Shown here: positions 50,546 to 61,696 of the stretch, one piece after another
How the letters are laid out: each line of letters opens with the position of its first letter
Numbering within the stretch: position 1 is the first letter of the stretch
Assembly: GCA_027625915.1 (NCBI GenBank)
Contig: JANTQA010000070.1
Coordinates: 7,197,001 to 7,261,000 of the forward strand
From: Anaeramoeba flamelloides
Taxonomy: Eukaryota > Metamonada > Anaeramoebidae
DNA length: 64,000 nucleotides
Direction of reading: 5' to 3'
The notes under the pieces: generated by a model
What the model saw: the letters and a program-made list of their open reading frames with translations, nothing else
Told to the model about the DNA's origin: nothing
Databases searched by the model: none
Program-made: the position numbers and the translations under genes

Positions 50546-51507
50546 AAATAACCTATCTTCTATATGAGATATTTAATTTTACAACGACAAAAATAATATA
50601 ACACTTAATAATATATCTATAATTTCAAAAAAATTTGTTTTATTGAAATTATTTCAAATTTTGAAAGTAATTAATAGATTAAAATTAAATCAATTTTAAA
50701 TTTCAAAGTTTTTACCATTGGTTATTTAAAAAGGGTATATTATTCGATTTCATATTTGTTCAAATTTCAAAATTGACCAAAGTGAATTATTTTCATATTT
50801 TTGAAGAGTTTCTTAATTATTTTCATTTTTCTGATAGTTTTCAATAGATTTTTAATAATTGTGATGTGGTTAAAATCAATAAACATTATTTTGTGGTTAC
50901 TAGTATTGTATTACTTAAATTGTTGAAAATCCCAAAATGTGTTAAAATCATCAATATGGATTATCTTTAATTTTTTTTTCAAAACATGATTTTATATAAA
51001 AGTTAAGTGGGATATTTTAACCCCCCGAAAACAAGTGAAGCAAGTCTAATTTGTCTTATAATTAATTTTTTTTTCAAAATCCTGGTCAAAATTTTATAGT
51101 ATACCATACAAACCACTCAGACATACCATCTAAACAATCCAAATCTCCTCTAACCTACCCTAACCTACCTTGGCCCACCAGAAAAGGTTTTTTTAAAATA
51201 CCTACAGCCAATCTTTTTCATTGTAATTGACTATTTTGAAAAAATAAATTTGACCAAATTTAAAAAGTTTTAATTTTCGCTTTAAAAACTTCCAATATTA
51301 ATGCACCATTTTTTGTACTTGTTTATTTGAAACTTGTAAAAATTTAAAAGAAATGAGGAAACTGAAAACTTTCTTGTGGTAAGGCTGAAAAATTAGAAAA
51401 AATCTTGAACGTGTTTCAATAGATTACACTTTCCTTGTTGTACCTCCTTCAGAAACTCAAATACAAAAAAAATCATTTTTTAGATTTTTTCTTCATCAAC
51501 AATACTT

Positions 51508-52206
51508 ATGCTTTCATTACGGATCATCTTTTTCTGTTTAATCGTTATTAATTTACCAACAATTTATTCCAATTCAGATGAAAATGTAGATATGCCCTTC
51601 CCACCAATTCCAATTCCGGTTGGTGAACCAGTCAATGTAACTGTCCAAGCAACTTTCCCGTTAAGTTCGGAAAATCTACTAGATTTTGTTTTAGATTTTA
51701 CAACCAAATATTTCCTGATTGACATCTCCTTTATTTCACCAAATTTGATTTCGATAACAAGATACAATGCGCCAAAGTCTATCAATACATGTGGTGGCTC
51801 CATTGATGTTATGAATTTAAATATGACCTTCAATAACCCAAATTTTAACCAAACAGCAACAGTTGGCACGATCAGCTTTCCTGGGAAATTTTGGAAATGC
51901 GTTCTTGCAACATTAATTCTTTGCTTTGTTATGATCGTCTTTTCAATAATTTTATGTTCTTCAACTTCAAGGAACGCCTCCAAAGTTGCAAAATTGGTAT
52001 TAATTCGAAACGGTGCAAATCCCCAAATTGTACTCCAACAAAAAAAATACCAAAGACAACAGCTCATTTTCCAGGATCCAAAAAAAGATTTTATTTTTAG
52101 AAATTTTTCACTTTCAGAAACTTTAAACTTTACACAAAAAAACAATTCTGGAATGTATGTCCAAGTAAGTAGCTCTGAAAATGAAAAAAAAAGTGAAGAC
52201 ATTTAA
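51508..52206 (+). CDS. Small type I membrane protein, function unknown
   Basis: 232 aa, single exon, true ATG. Residues 1-21 form a signal peptide (LRIIFFCLIVINLPTIYS). The lumenal part (22-128) has three N-glycosylation sequons (NVT at 43, NMT at 105, NQT at 114) and one cysteine (95). One transmembrane helix spans about 129-150 (WKCVLATLILCFVMIVFSII). The cytosolic tail of about 80 residues begins with a basic stretch and ends with an acidic, Ser/Glu-rich terminus; YVQV near the end fits a YxxΦ sorting motif. I recognise no family. Composition is well above background in G+C, and the frame stays open throughout. The stop codon shares bases with a probable gene on the other strand. Confidence 0.8.
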   Translation: MLSLRIIFFCLIVINLPTIYSNSDENVDMPFPPIPIPVGEPVNVTVQATFPLSSENLLDFVLDFTTKYFLIDISFISPNLISITRYNAPKSINTCGGSIDVMNLNMTFNNPNFNQTATVGTISFPGKFWKCVLATLILCFVMIVFSIILCSSTSRNASKVAKLVLIRNGANPQIVLQQKKYQRQQLIFQDPKKDFIFRNFSLSETLNFTQKNNSGMYVQVSSSENEKKSEDI

Positions 52207-52667
52207 ATTGGAATGCGATCTCTTCCGTCCTCCAAATTATTAATTAGTGTTGCAGTTATACCCAAATCCTTTCTTGATAGCAAAACCTTTTTCTTTTTTT
52301 TTAGATTAAGCGAAACCATTTGTTTTGAAAAGATTTCAGAAAACAGCCTCTGATTGGGTGTGCTCATGTAAAATAGTGTTAAGACAATTTGATAAATACA
52401 ATTTGTTTCCACTTTATTAAAAGTGTTACATTTGTTGTTTTTTTTAAAAATAAACTTTTACTTTTTGGTTTTTGTAAAGGAAAATTTGAAAAAACAATTA
52501 ACCTTTTTTTTTTGTTCGTGGTTTTTGTTATCATTTCATGAAACTAATTAAAACTGACTGATGTTTATTCAAATAAATTGCATTGAACTGAAATTTTACT
52601 GAAGGGATCTCAATTACTCTGAATTTTCTACCTAATTGAAAGTGTGAATTATTCGCAAAAAATGGTT
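52203..52667 (-). CDS. Probable last two exons of an unrecognised minus-strand gene
   Basis: Exon 52411-52203 (acceptor AATAAAG, TAA stop) encodes VETNCIYQIVLTLFYMS, then TPNQRLFSEIFSKQMVSL and LLSRKDLGITATLINNL. A preceding 36-nt exon, 52667-52632 (acceptor CCACAG, donor GTAGAA), adds PFFANNSHFQL in matching phase 1 across a 220-bp intron. Composition is G+C-richer and codon-like, unlike neighbouring non-coding DNA. The helical, hydrophobic pattern could be part of a helical-repeat protein, but I do not recognise it. Exons further upstream (beyond 52.7 kb) could not be identified. The stop codon overlaps that of the membrane-protein gene in a shared TTTAAA. Confidence 0.4.
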
Positions 52668-55600
52668 CTGTGGAAGTAGCTTCTTTTTCGTTGAAAAAAT
52701 TGAAATAAATAAAGAAAAAAAATTCAGAGGATCTCAATAACAAAATTTCAAAAATCAAAAGTTTTAAAACAAAAAAAACTTGGATCTTTGCATGTTTTTA
52801 AAATTTTTACAAGTCTGATTTCGACAATTTTGATCAAATAATTTTCTTTTTATACAAAATATATTCAACTCAGACTCCATTGTTATATTACTCTTTATCT
52901 TTACCCATTATTGATTTTTTTAAATTCACTTCCAATAGTATAACCAGAAAATGAAAAAGAAATATCCAATTGAAACAAGAAATATTTAATGGAACATTTA
53001 CAAACCGTATTTTTTGGATTGGATTTTTAGAAGTAACACTAATTTAAACTTGAGTAACTGATTTTCTTTACTGAGTCCCTTTTCAAAAAGTTCTTGTTTT
53101 TATTATTGTTTTATTTTTACAATCCTTTTTATCATACACCCAGTACTATTTTTACTGTAAAAGATTCGATCAAAATTTAAGGTAAAAAAAAAGTAGAAAG
53201 TTAGGTACTTTTTTTGTGATTATTTTTTTATAGTTTATGTACCTCGAATTGGACTTTTTGTTCATTATTGTGTTATTTTTTTTCTGACTTTAATTTCATT
53301 AAAAAGCCTTTGATATAAAATGATAATGGTTCTATAAAAACCTTAATACTCCTTTCTACCCCAGAGAGCAGAGTTGTCTTTTAAATATTTTTTTTGTTTT
53401 TGAATTCTTATAAAAAGATTCTAAGATATAGAATTTTATAAATAATTATCTTTTTAAAAAAATTTTATTATAAAAAATTGTTATGAAACTCATAATCTAA
53501 AAAAAATAACTTTGGAAATATTTTTGGTTATTTCAAAAATTTTAATACTTTTTTCATATGGTTTTTATCCAAATAATATGTTTTTATGTTTTTTGGAAAA
53601 GTATGTCTAAAAATCATAATTTTTTTATTTTTTAATGATATAAATACATCATTATTTACTGGAAAAAAATAATGGAACTTTAAAAAACAAGTGTTCGAAT
53701 TTTTTTTTAAAATAATTTATTAAAAAAAAAGATTTTTAAATATTACATAGAATAATTGCTGTAGCTCGTGATAATGATTCAATATTAAAGTGTATTTTTT
53801 CTTAGAAATTTATTTTATCGAAATAATAATATTAATTTGAAAGAAATAATTTTTTTTTTTTTTATTCAAAAATTTGATAGTTTGTCAATAAATAACTTTT
53901 TACAAACTAAATTATTTTTCCTAATTTTTGAGTTGGATTAATAAATGATTTTTTTTTAATAATTTAAATTTATAATTTAATTTTTGAAAAATTAAAATCT
54001 CATTATATAAAATAAACAATATTATCGAAGAGAAACTTTGATCAAAAATTATTTTTGAATATATAATTGATTTAGGGGTTTTAAATTCGATTTTCTCAAA
54101 GTTTTTATCATTTTTTTCCCGAATCATAACATTCATATATATATATATGGGTTGGGAGTCAAGCTACTTATCCTGAAATTACTCCCGATTCAACGACTTT
54201 CTTCACAAAAAATAATAATATTTTGCAGTTTAACTTTTCTCAAATGGAAAAATCCAAACAACAAAAAATAAAAATAGAAAAAAAAGTCTTTAGAGTCTAG
54301 ATTTTAAAAAAATCAAACTTTGAAAAAACAAATTAAATTTATCCAATATTAAAATTTAAATTTAGAAAAACAGAAATAAAATTTTTTATTATATATTCTT
54401 AAATGTGTCAATTTTTTAAATTAGGATAAATAATTCTAATTTTGTACACAATCAATTTAATACATTTTGATTCATTTTGGTGTTATTTTATGATCTTTGA
54501 TGAATTATTGTTTATATATTATTCACTTTGATAAATTTGGTCTATTAAAAAAGAAAAAAAAACATAATACAAATTCTATAGATCTCAAAAAGTTTTAAAG
54601 AAAGAAAACATGAAACAAAGACAGTTGTTTTCAAAATATTAATTAAAAAAGAGGCAAATTGGACTTTAATTGTCTATAATTATTTTGCACCCTTTTCAAA
54701 AAAATCCATATTTTTTGTTGTTTCTTTCTTTGTATCTTTCAAACCTCATTTCTTGGTTGTATTTTAATTTTTACTATAAACTATTAAAAATTGCAATTTT
54801 TTTTTTTTACAATTTCAGAAAATTATTTTTCATAGTAATAAGGTTACCCTTAAAGATTATTTACATTTGATTATATAAATGGATTAACAGTTTATGTTTT
54901 TATAAACAATATATCTAGATTTTATAAAATCAATAAAGTACCCTAAAACAAAAAAAAAAAAGCATTAAAAACATTGTAGAAATAAGTCAAAAGTAACAAA
55001 AATTTATCAATCTTTTTCATTTTACAATCCTTTCTAAATAATAAAAAATGGTATTCCTATTGTTTGTTTTTTAATGATTTTAATAAAAAAAATTCTGAGA
55101 ACCTTTGATAACTTTTCGGAGAAACCCCTAAAATATTGATATATTTTTTTTATGAACGTTTAGAATAAATAAAAAAATTTAAAAAAATCTGAACCAAATT
55201 CAAAATTTTTAACAAGAAATAGAAAATTAATGTTTTTACTAGTAAAAAAAAAAAAAAAAAATGTACACAAGTTTGGAATATCTATCCATTTTTATATTAT
55301 TTACAAACACTATTGCTAGGGAGAGTTTACTGTAACAATTTAATTTTCTATTTCTTGTTAAAAATTTTGAATCTGGTTCAGATTTTTTTATTTTTATTTA
55401 TTTATTTATTAACTATAGTTCCTAGTTTTATCACTAAGATAATAATTTCATCTACATTCTGAAGATTTAAAATATGTTGTTATTCCTAAATTTTTCTGGT
55501 TGTTCATTGTTTGTGGTGTTTTTTTGATTATTTTTATCTTGTTTATTATTTTTTTTTTTTAGTTTTTTTATATATTGTCTGTCACAAACTTTAATTCCTT

Positions 55601-56666
55601 GTTAAACTATATTGAATTAGTTTTGATTTTTTTAAAAAACAAAAGAATTTTCAAAGGTTATTTATATACATACTATTTTTTTCCTAAAGAGTATAATTAC
55701 TTTCAAAAATAGAAATATTTCAGATTATCTTACTAAATTCAAAAAAGCAAAGGTATTGTATTTTGATCCTTTAAAAAATATTCAAAATTTTTAGCTAGTA
55801 TTTTAAATTCAAAAGAGATATATTTTAATCTCGTTTTTGTTTTTCAATTCTTTATAATCTTTCATTTAAGATTTTTTTAAAAAAATAACTGGACCATAAT
55901 ATTTTTAAAAATAAGCCGAGATCCTTAATTTCAATCTATCAAAAGTCTTACATTGAAATTTATACGAAACCGATAATTTTAAATTACAGTTCTGATGAAA
56001 AAAATTAAGCACGATTTTTAATTTGGAACATTAATAATTCCTGAAAATTCAAAGTAAGATCAATTAATAAAAAAAAATAAAATAAATAAAGACGAAATGA
56101 AGGATATAACACAATAATATCTTTTTTTAATACTACCTTTATTTAAGGATTTTTTCTTTGGTAGATCAATTATTAAAAATTTGTTCAAAAAATTCGACTA
56201 TTTTTGAGATCTCCAAAACGACACTAATAATTTCGATAAGAAAGTAGATTTCAATTGTGTTTGTTGGTTAGGTTCAAAATAATATAATAGAATATTGTTT
56301 GAAGTTAATTGGTTTCTTCTTTTAATTGATTTTACTTTGAATTTTCAGAAAGTACCCAAATGAAAAACCGTGTCTAACTTTTTTTTCCCTGTTTCACTTT
56401 TTTTCCAGAAAAGGAAAAAAGATAAATTGAAACTTTTATCTGGTTACAATTTATAAGTCAAAAACAGAAAGAGAACAAAAAAGCGATCACCGTTTTGTAT
56501 TATACTCTTGATCTGTCATCCAGATCTCTTCAACATTTTTGAGAAATTTCCAAAAATCATTCATTTTTTAACATTTTGTCAAGAAAACTTCACAAAACCT
56601 TTTTTTACTAATCTTTCAAAAATTTATTATAACAAACAAAAACTATCAAACTAACAGCAAACCAAA
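52668..56666. other. Non-coding region with one MITE; may hold missing upstream exons
   Basis: AT-rich. One clear inverted-repeat element lies at 55164-55410. Upstream exons of the minus-strand gene at 52.2-52.7 kb might lie here, but none could be supported. The small frames at 53921-54136 and 54670-54870 are Phe/Ile/Lys-rich AT artefacts. Confidence 0.45.
55164..55410. mobile_element. Family I MITE with about 66-bp terminal inverted repeats
   Basis: AATAAATAAAAAAATTTAAA, AAAATCTGAACCAAATTC and TTTTTAACAAGAAATAGAAA at the left return as TTTCTATTTCTTGTTAAAAA, TTTTGAATCTGGTTCAGATT and TTTATTTATTTATT at the right. About 110 bp of unrelated interior. Only one copy in the window. Confidence 0.75.
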
Positions 56667-57368
56667 ATGAGTGAAATCAAATTCAAACTAAAATTTCGAA
56701 AACAACTGTACCCAATAACAATGCAATCCACAGACACAATTGGCAAATTAAAAGAAGAAGCTGAAAGGCTCACGGGGATTCCTATCAACCTTCAAAAAGT
56801 GATGTATAAAGGGATGCAAAAGAATAATAAAAAAACACTTGAAAGCGCAAAATTCAAAAACAATTGCAAAGTTTTAATTATTGGGAGCACCTTTAAAGAA
56901 ATAACAAAAGCAAACGTCCCACTTAGCGAAAAGGATTTAGAAAACGATGTCCAAGATCGAAACGGATCTGAGGATGAAGATGAACAAGACATTTGCACAC
57001 AAAAGGAACATTTGAAAATATTAGAAAAAGGGATCCCATCAAACGCACATGTAGGGATCAAAAACAAGCACTACCCCTTACCAACAACACCAATTCGATA
57101 TGTATTCAACGAAAAAGGAGACAAGGTGCAATTAATTTTCAAATTTACACAAGACCAACTCTGGATTGGCTCATCAAAAAGCACCAAAAAGATCCCTCTT
57201 TCTCACATTAAGAAAGTTTACTCACAAAGGATCCCAGACATTGAACAGTACTCTGTCCTTGGCTTGCAAATCGGTAATACAAAAAAGAGTACTGTCTGGT
57301 TATATTTTGTTCCAACACAATTTATTCGTGCAATAAAAAATTCAATATTGGGGGAATGGGGATTATAA
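56667..57368 (+). CDS. UBFD1: UBFD1: ubiquitin-like domain plus C-terminal PH-like domain
   Basis: 233 aa, single exon, ATG preceded by an A-rich leader. Residues 1-78 form a ubiquitin-like domain (KFRKQLYPITMQSTDTIG, LTGIPINLQKVMYKG, NCKVLIIGS). A short acidic linker follows (DLENDVQDRNGSEDEDEQD). The C-terminal half is the conserved UBFD1 module: TPIRYVFNEKGDKVQLIFKF, DQLWIGSSKSTKKIPLSHI, WLYFVPTQFIRAI and SILGEWGL. It closely parallels the human protein's DQLWIG and WVPTQYVDAIKDTVLGKW blocks. Human UBFD1 is longer (309 aa), mainly through an N-terminal extension absent here. Its role is not well defined; links to NF-kB signalling and polyubiquitin binding have been proposed. A (TTC)n tract lies just past the stop. 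Confidence 0.93.
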   Translation: MSEIKFKLKFRKQLYPITMQSTDTIGKLKEEAERLTGIPINLQKVMYKGMQKNNKKTLESAKFKNNCKVLIIGSTFKEITKANVPLSEKDLENDVQDRNGSEDEDEQDICTQKEHLKILEKGIPSNAHVGIKNKHYPLPTTPIRYVFNEKGDKVQLIFKFTQDQLWIGSSKSTKKIPLSHIKKVYSQRIPDIEQYSVLGLQIGNTKKSTVWLYFVPTQFIRAIKNSILGEWGL

Positions 57369-59374
57369 TCACAAAAGGAAAACCTTTTTTTTCTTTTTCT
57401 TCTTCTTCTTCTTCTTCTTCTTCTTCTATTATTATTTTTTTTTCGATTTGTTTCCTCTTTTGTAACAAGAATTTATTTCTTGTTTCAACAATTCTTTTCT
57501 TGGTTTAATTTTTTTTTTTTGTTTTTTTTATTTTTTGATTTTGATAAAAAACAAAAACAACACGACAAAAATTTATCAACAAAAATCTCCATTTTAACAA
57601 AATATTTGATTAGTGTTATCGTTTGTTTTCTTTTTTAATTCTTTAAGCTTGTTTTTCGAATTTTTATGTTTTGGAACAAAAATGGGGATTTAAGTCATTA
57701 AAAAAAACTTATTTTTTTGAAAACACGATAATAACCCCTTGCAAAGAAAATTTTGATTTTTTTTTTAGTGTGTTGACTTGTTTCCCATTTTAACATACTC
57801 TTATATTTTTAAATTCAATGCAATCTTTTTAGTCAATTTTAATTACAATAACAAAATCAATAGAACATTCGCATCACTAGTATTTAAAAAATTAAATCAC
57901 CACTCTTTATTTCTCAAAAAATAAAACTATTGGGGAAATTTTTAGATAGAAAATCTGAGTTTTATTGATATAGATTAAAATAATAATTGTGGAATTTTAA
58001 AAAGAACTTTCGTTTTTTTTGAATTTATCTACCACCTTCAAAAAGTTTATAACAAATAAAAACTGAAATTTTCAATTTTTTTTCTTAGAAAATCTTAGAA
58101 AATATACGAATTTAGAAAAAAATGAAAATTATGCCACTATAATTAAAAGTTCTGTTTTTTATTATTCATAAAACATTAATTTGTTCAAGTAAAAAAAATT
58201 GGAAAACAATCATTTTTTTACACTAACAGGAAAAAAAAATTCTGAAAATTAAATTTATCCAAAACTACAAAATGGATTTCGGTTATACATCTATTATAAA
58301 TTATTTTTTCAAAGTCATGATAATTTTATTTCATTAAGAATAGATAGCTATTGAACTCATTAAGATCTGAATACCCTATTTTTCGAAATTCCTGACTTTT
58401 GAAAAAAAACACGTATTTTTGGGATATTTATTTTTGAAATTAATTAAAATGAGTGAACTTTTGACTGGGCATTAAGAAAGAAAATCGAAAAAATGTTAAA
58501 ACCTTTTGCCGTCAAAAAACAGGGAATATATATTAAAACTCATTATGAAAAAAAAAAAAAAAAAAATGATACAAAATATCCCAAAAACCTGAAAAACAAC
58601 TTTTTTTCAATTTAATTTAGTGAAATATAAAATGAAAAAAATTTTTGATTTTATTTTATAATTGAAAAATACGATTCTTTTTAGAATATTAAAAAAAATA
58701 GACAAAATAATCTCTCCACCAAGTCAAATAAAAAATTCAAAAATTTAACAATTAAAGATGAAAAAAATATTAGTGGAAAAATTTCATTTTTTTTTCAATT
58801 CTAATTAATATCTAATAAATTTGAAATCATTTTTCAAAATTGACATGTATAATAGTGTTTATTATATGAGTGTAAATCAAAAATATAAAATTTATAAGAT
58901 TTTTTTTAGAAATCTTTTTTTTGAAAAATATCAGTACCTTTTCAACTAATTAATCTGTAGCCAGGTAAAGTAATGACTGAGCATATTGTATGGGGGGTTG
59001 GTTTCAAATTGTCTCAGAAAGATAATTCGGCTGATTCAGTTAAGATAAAATAAGATCCAGATCAATTGTTTAAGATCTGATCAAGTTTATTAAAGATCTA
59101 ATCATTAAAAAGTTATCAATTCTTATATTGTTTTTTTATTCTCTTTTACCTGCCCCAAACACCTAAAAAATAAAAAGATGGGAATACCAAACAACTTAAA
59201 AAAGGGGAATTATAAAAAAAAAGTAAAAAAGTATAAAAAATAATAATAAAAATTTGTTTGCTAAAAATCTTGTAGGAATTTAAAAAGAAAATTAAAATAT
59301 AAAAAGAATAAAAATCAAAATTTCAAAAAAAAAAAAAAAGTATTTCGAAATCTCATAAAAAAAAATAATAAAAA
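57369..59374. other. Convergent intergenic region, nothing else seen
   Basis: Between the stops of UBFD1 (plus) and the LRR gene (minus). Apart from the TTC tract and homopolymers I see no gene or repeat copy. Confidence 0.5.
57396..57426 (+). repeat. (TTC)n microsatellite
   Basis: About ten TTC units in the 3' flank of UBFD1. Confidence 0.9.
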
Positions 59375-61665
59375 TCAATAAAAATTTTCCTCAGATTGTT
59401 GAGACACATTTTCTTCAAAATTTGACTCTTCATATTTTTCGTTTTGCATGTTTTTCACTCTTGGTGGAACCATCAACCCATTGTATTGGATACTTGTTGT
59501 TAATCTTCTTGTTCGGAGTGATTGTAAAGAAGAATCTTGGTTTCCATTGCCATTCTCCTCCTCGTCATCCATATATCTTTCATCGATCAATTCTTCTGAG
59601 CTCAATGCTTCTTCATTTTGACTATTTTCATTACATGAATTTTTATTTTTATGATTTTTTTTGTTCGAATTTTTTGTAAAGGCTGTTTGATTTAAACCTT
59701 TTCTGATAATATCAAGTTCAACTTCGTCTTCTATTATTTGTATTTGGTGAATATTGTATTTTTTTCTATTTTCAAACAATTCAATTGCTATTAGCCCCTG
59801 TACTTGCTCTATCCCAGTTAAAATTACATCCCGTTCATTCTTTTTGGCAACTTTGTTAAGCTGATATATATCAGAACCTGGCCATTTGATGTCACAAATT
59901 TTATGCTTTTGTTCAAAAGATTTATAGAATTGTGTAATTGCATCTACTGTCAAATTATTCTGATTAAAATATAGGCTCCTTATTGAATTTTTATTTGACA
60001 AATTATTCATTAAGTTTGTAAAGCTAGCCCCCCCCATATAATTATAAGACAGATCTAATCCAATTATTTTTTCGTTTGTTTTTAAAGGTTCAAAAAAATC
60101 CACAGAATTTTTATCCGTTAAGCCAAGATTTTTGTTTAAAGTTCCTCTTATCCTCAAATATTTAAGAGTGGGGTGTGAAAAAAGTGTAGATATTTTCTCT
60201 CGGCATGTTGAAGTTGTATTTTTTGAAAAGTTTCGTGATATTGACAAGACTTCAAGTGTGGAGTGTTTAGAAATTGCTTCACATAAAAGAATTAACCCAG
60301 AGTCGCCAAGACTGCAATCATCTAAATATAATTTTTGTAAAATTTCAAATTGTTTATTATTTTCTAAAATATTTGTCATTGCTTTAATACCTATTAAAAA
60401 ATATTTAATAAAATTTAATAAAAAGAAAATGTATATCAATTTTGATGGGGTATTTTAAAAAAGGGTATGAACATTTTTTAGAAGAAAAAATCAAATCTAA
60501 GAAACTAGTCATTAGATTTAGAAGTCAAAAATTCAACTTGATGTATTTTTATGAATTAAATCAAGAAAAAATGGCAAAATAATCATTTTTTCAGTAATAA
60601 TTATATTGGTTATTTCTTGATCAAAGATCTTTGTTAGATATTACTCTAATAATTTAAGCCAAATTTCAAAATTAGGGGCAAACTTTTTTTTTTATTAATT
60701 TTTTCTCTTTTTTCATTTGTCTCTGAAAAAATAAAATGATTACACTATATTTTTATTTATTAATCTATTTTGGTTATTATCTCTAAACACTTTTGTAAAA
60801 TACATTATTATTCAAATAAAAAAACAATTAAACAAATTTTTTTAGGATGAAAAATCTGTCCCTATTTTTGAAATTTAGCTTGTTTTAATAGTGGAATTTT
60901 TAATTTTTTTTTTGATAACCATTTTAGTTGCTTGAAAAGGCCTCTAATTTTCAAAAATGGATTAGAAAAAGGAATTTAAGAAAATTGAAATTTCCTCTTG
61001 ATTGTTAATAAATGGTTATCAATTTTTTTTCAAAATTTGGATTCTAAAGATGTTTTTTATTAATGTAACTCAACTATTTTGGATGGCGAGAGGAGATTAA
61101 TAAATAACTTTGAAAATGTATTTTAATCTTGAAAGTTTCAATTTTTTTTAGTTGAGTTAGCGAATTTCAAAACTATTCTTTCAAAATTTGAAATTCATCT
61201 TGTTAATAAAGATTAAAAAAAAAAAAAACTAAAAATAATTATTTTTTTTTTTATATTCAAATTGTATTTTTTTTGTTAGCTGTAGTAACTTTTTTCCAAG
61301 AATACAATAACTCGTCCTATCTAATTCGGAATTCAAAATTATCCAATATATTTTTTCTTGATGTGTAATATTTTAATATTACACATCAAGAAAAATATAT
61401 TAGATAATTTTTTTATCATCATTCAAATAACAACAGTTATTCAATCACTTTATCTTGTAACAAATCAAATAATAAAAATAATAAAATCAAAAAAAAAAAA
61501 AGTGGTTAGATTTTTAGTTGTGGGGTAGTAGAGTAACATAAGTTCCGCGGAGTGCTTAGTTTTTATTTTTATTATTAATATCATTTTTTGAATAACAAAA
61601 AAAAAAAAAAACTAACAGTAGTTTTCTTAAATTTGGATTTATTGATGAAAATGGTAATTTATTCG

Positions 61666-61696
<31 letters not shown>

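Larger units (their letters stand above)
46878..51507. other. 4.6-kb divergent intergenic region, mostly featureless
   Basis: Between enolase (minus) and the membrane-protein gene (plus). It contains family D copy 4, a small G+C-richer hairpin patch at 47533-47557 and telomere-like motifs near 51150. The rest is AT-rich, with no gene seen. Confidence 0.55.

Noticed and set aside
51564-52202. 212-codon frame antisense to the membrane-protein gene
   Set aside because: It mirrors the real gene's codons. The plus strand has a true ATG, signal peptide and transmembrane helix.
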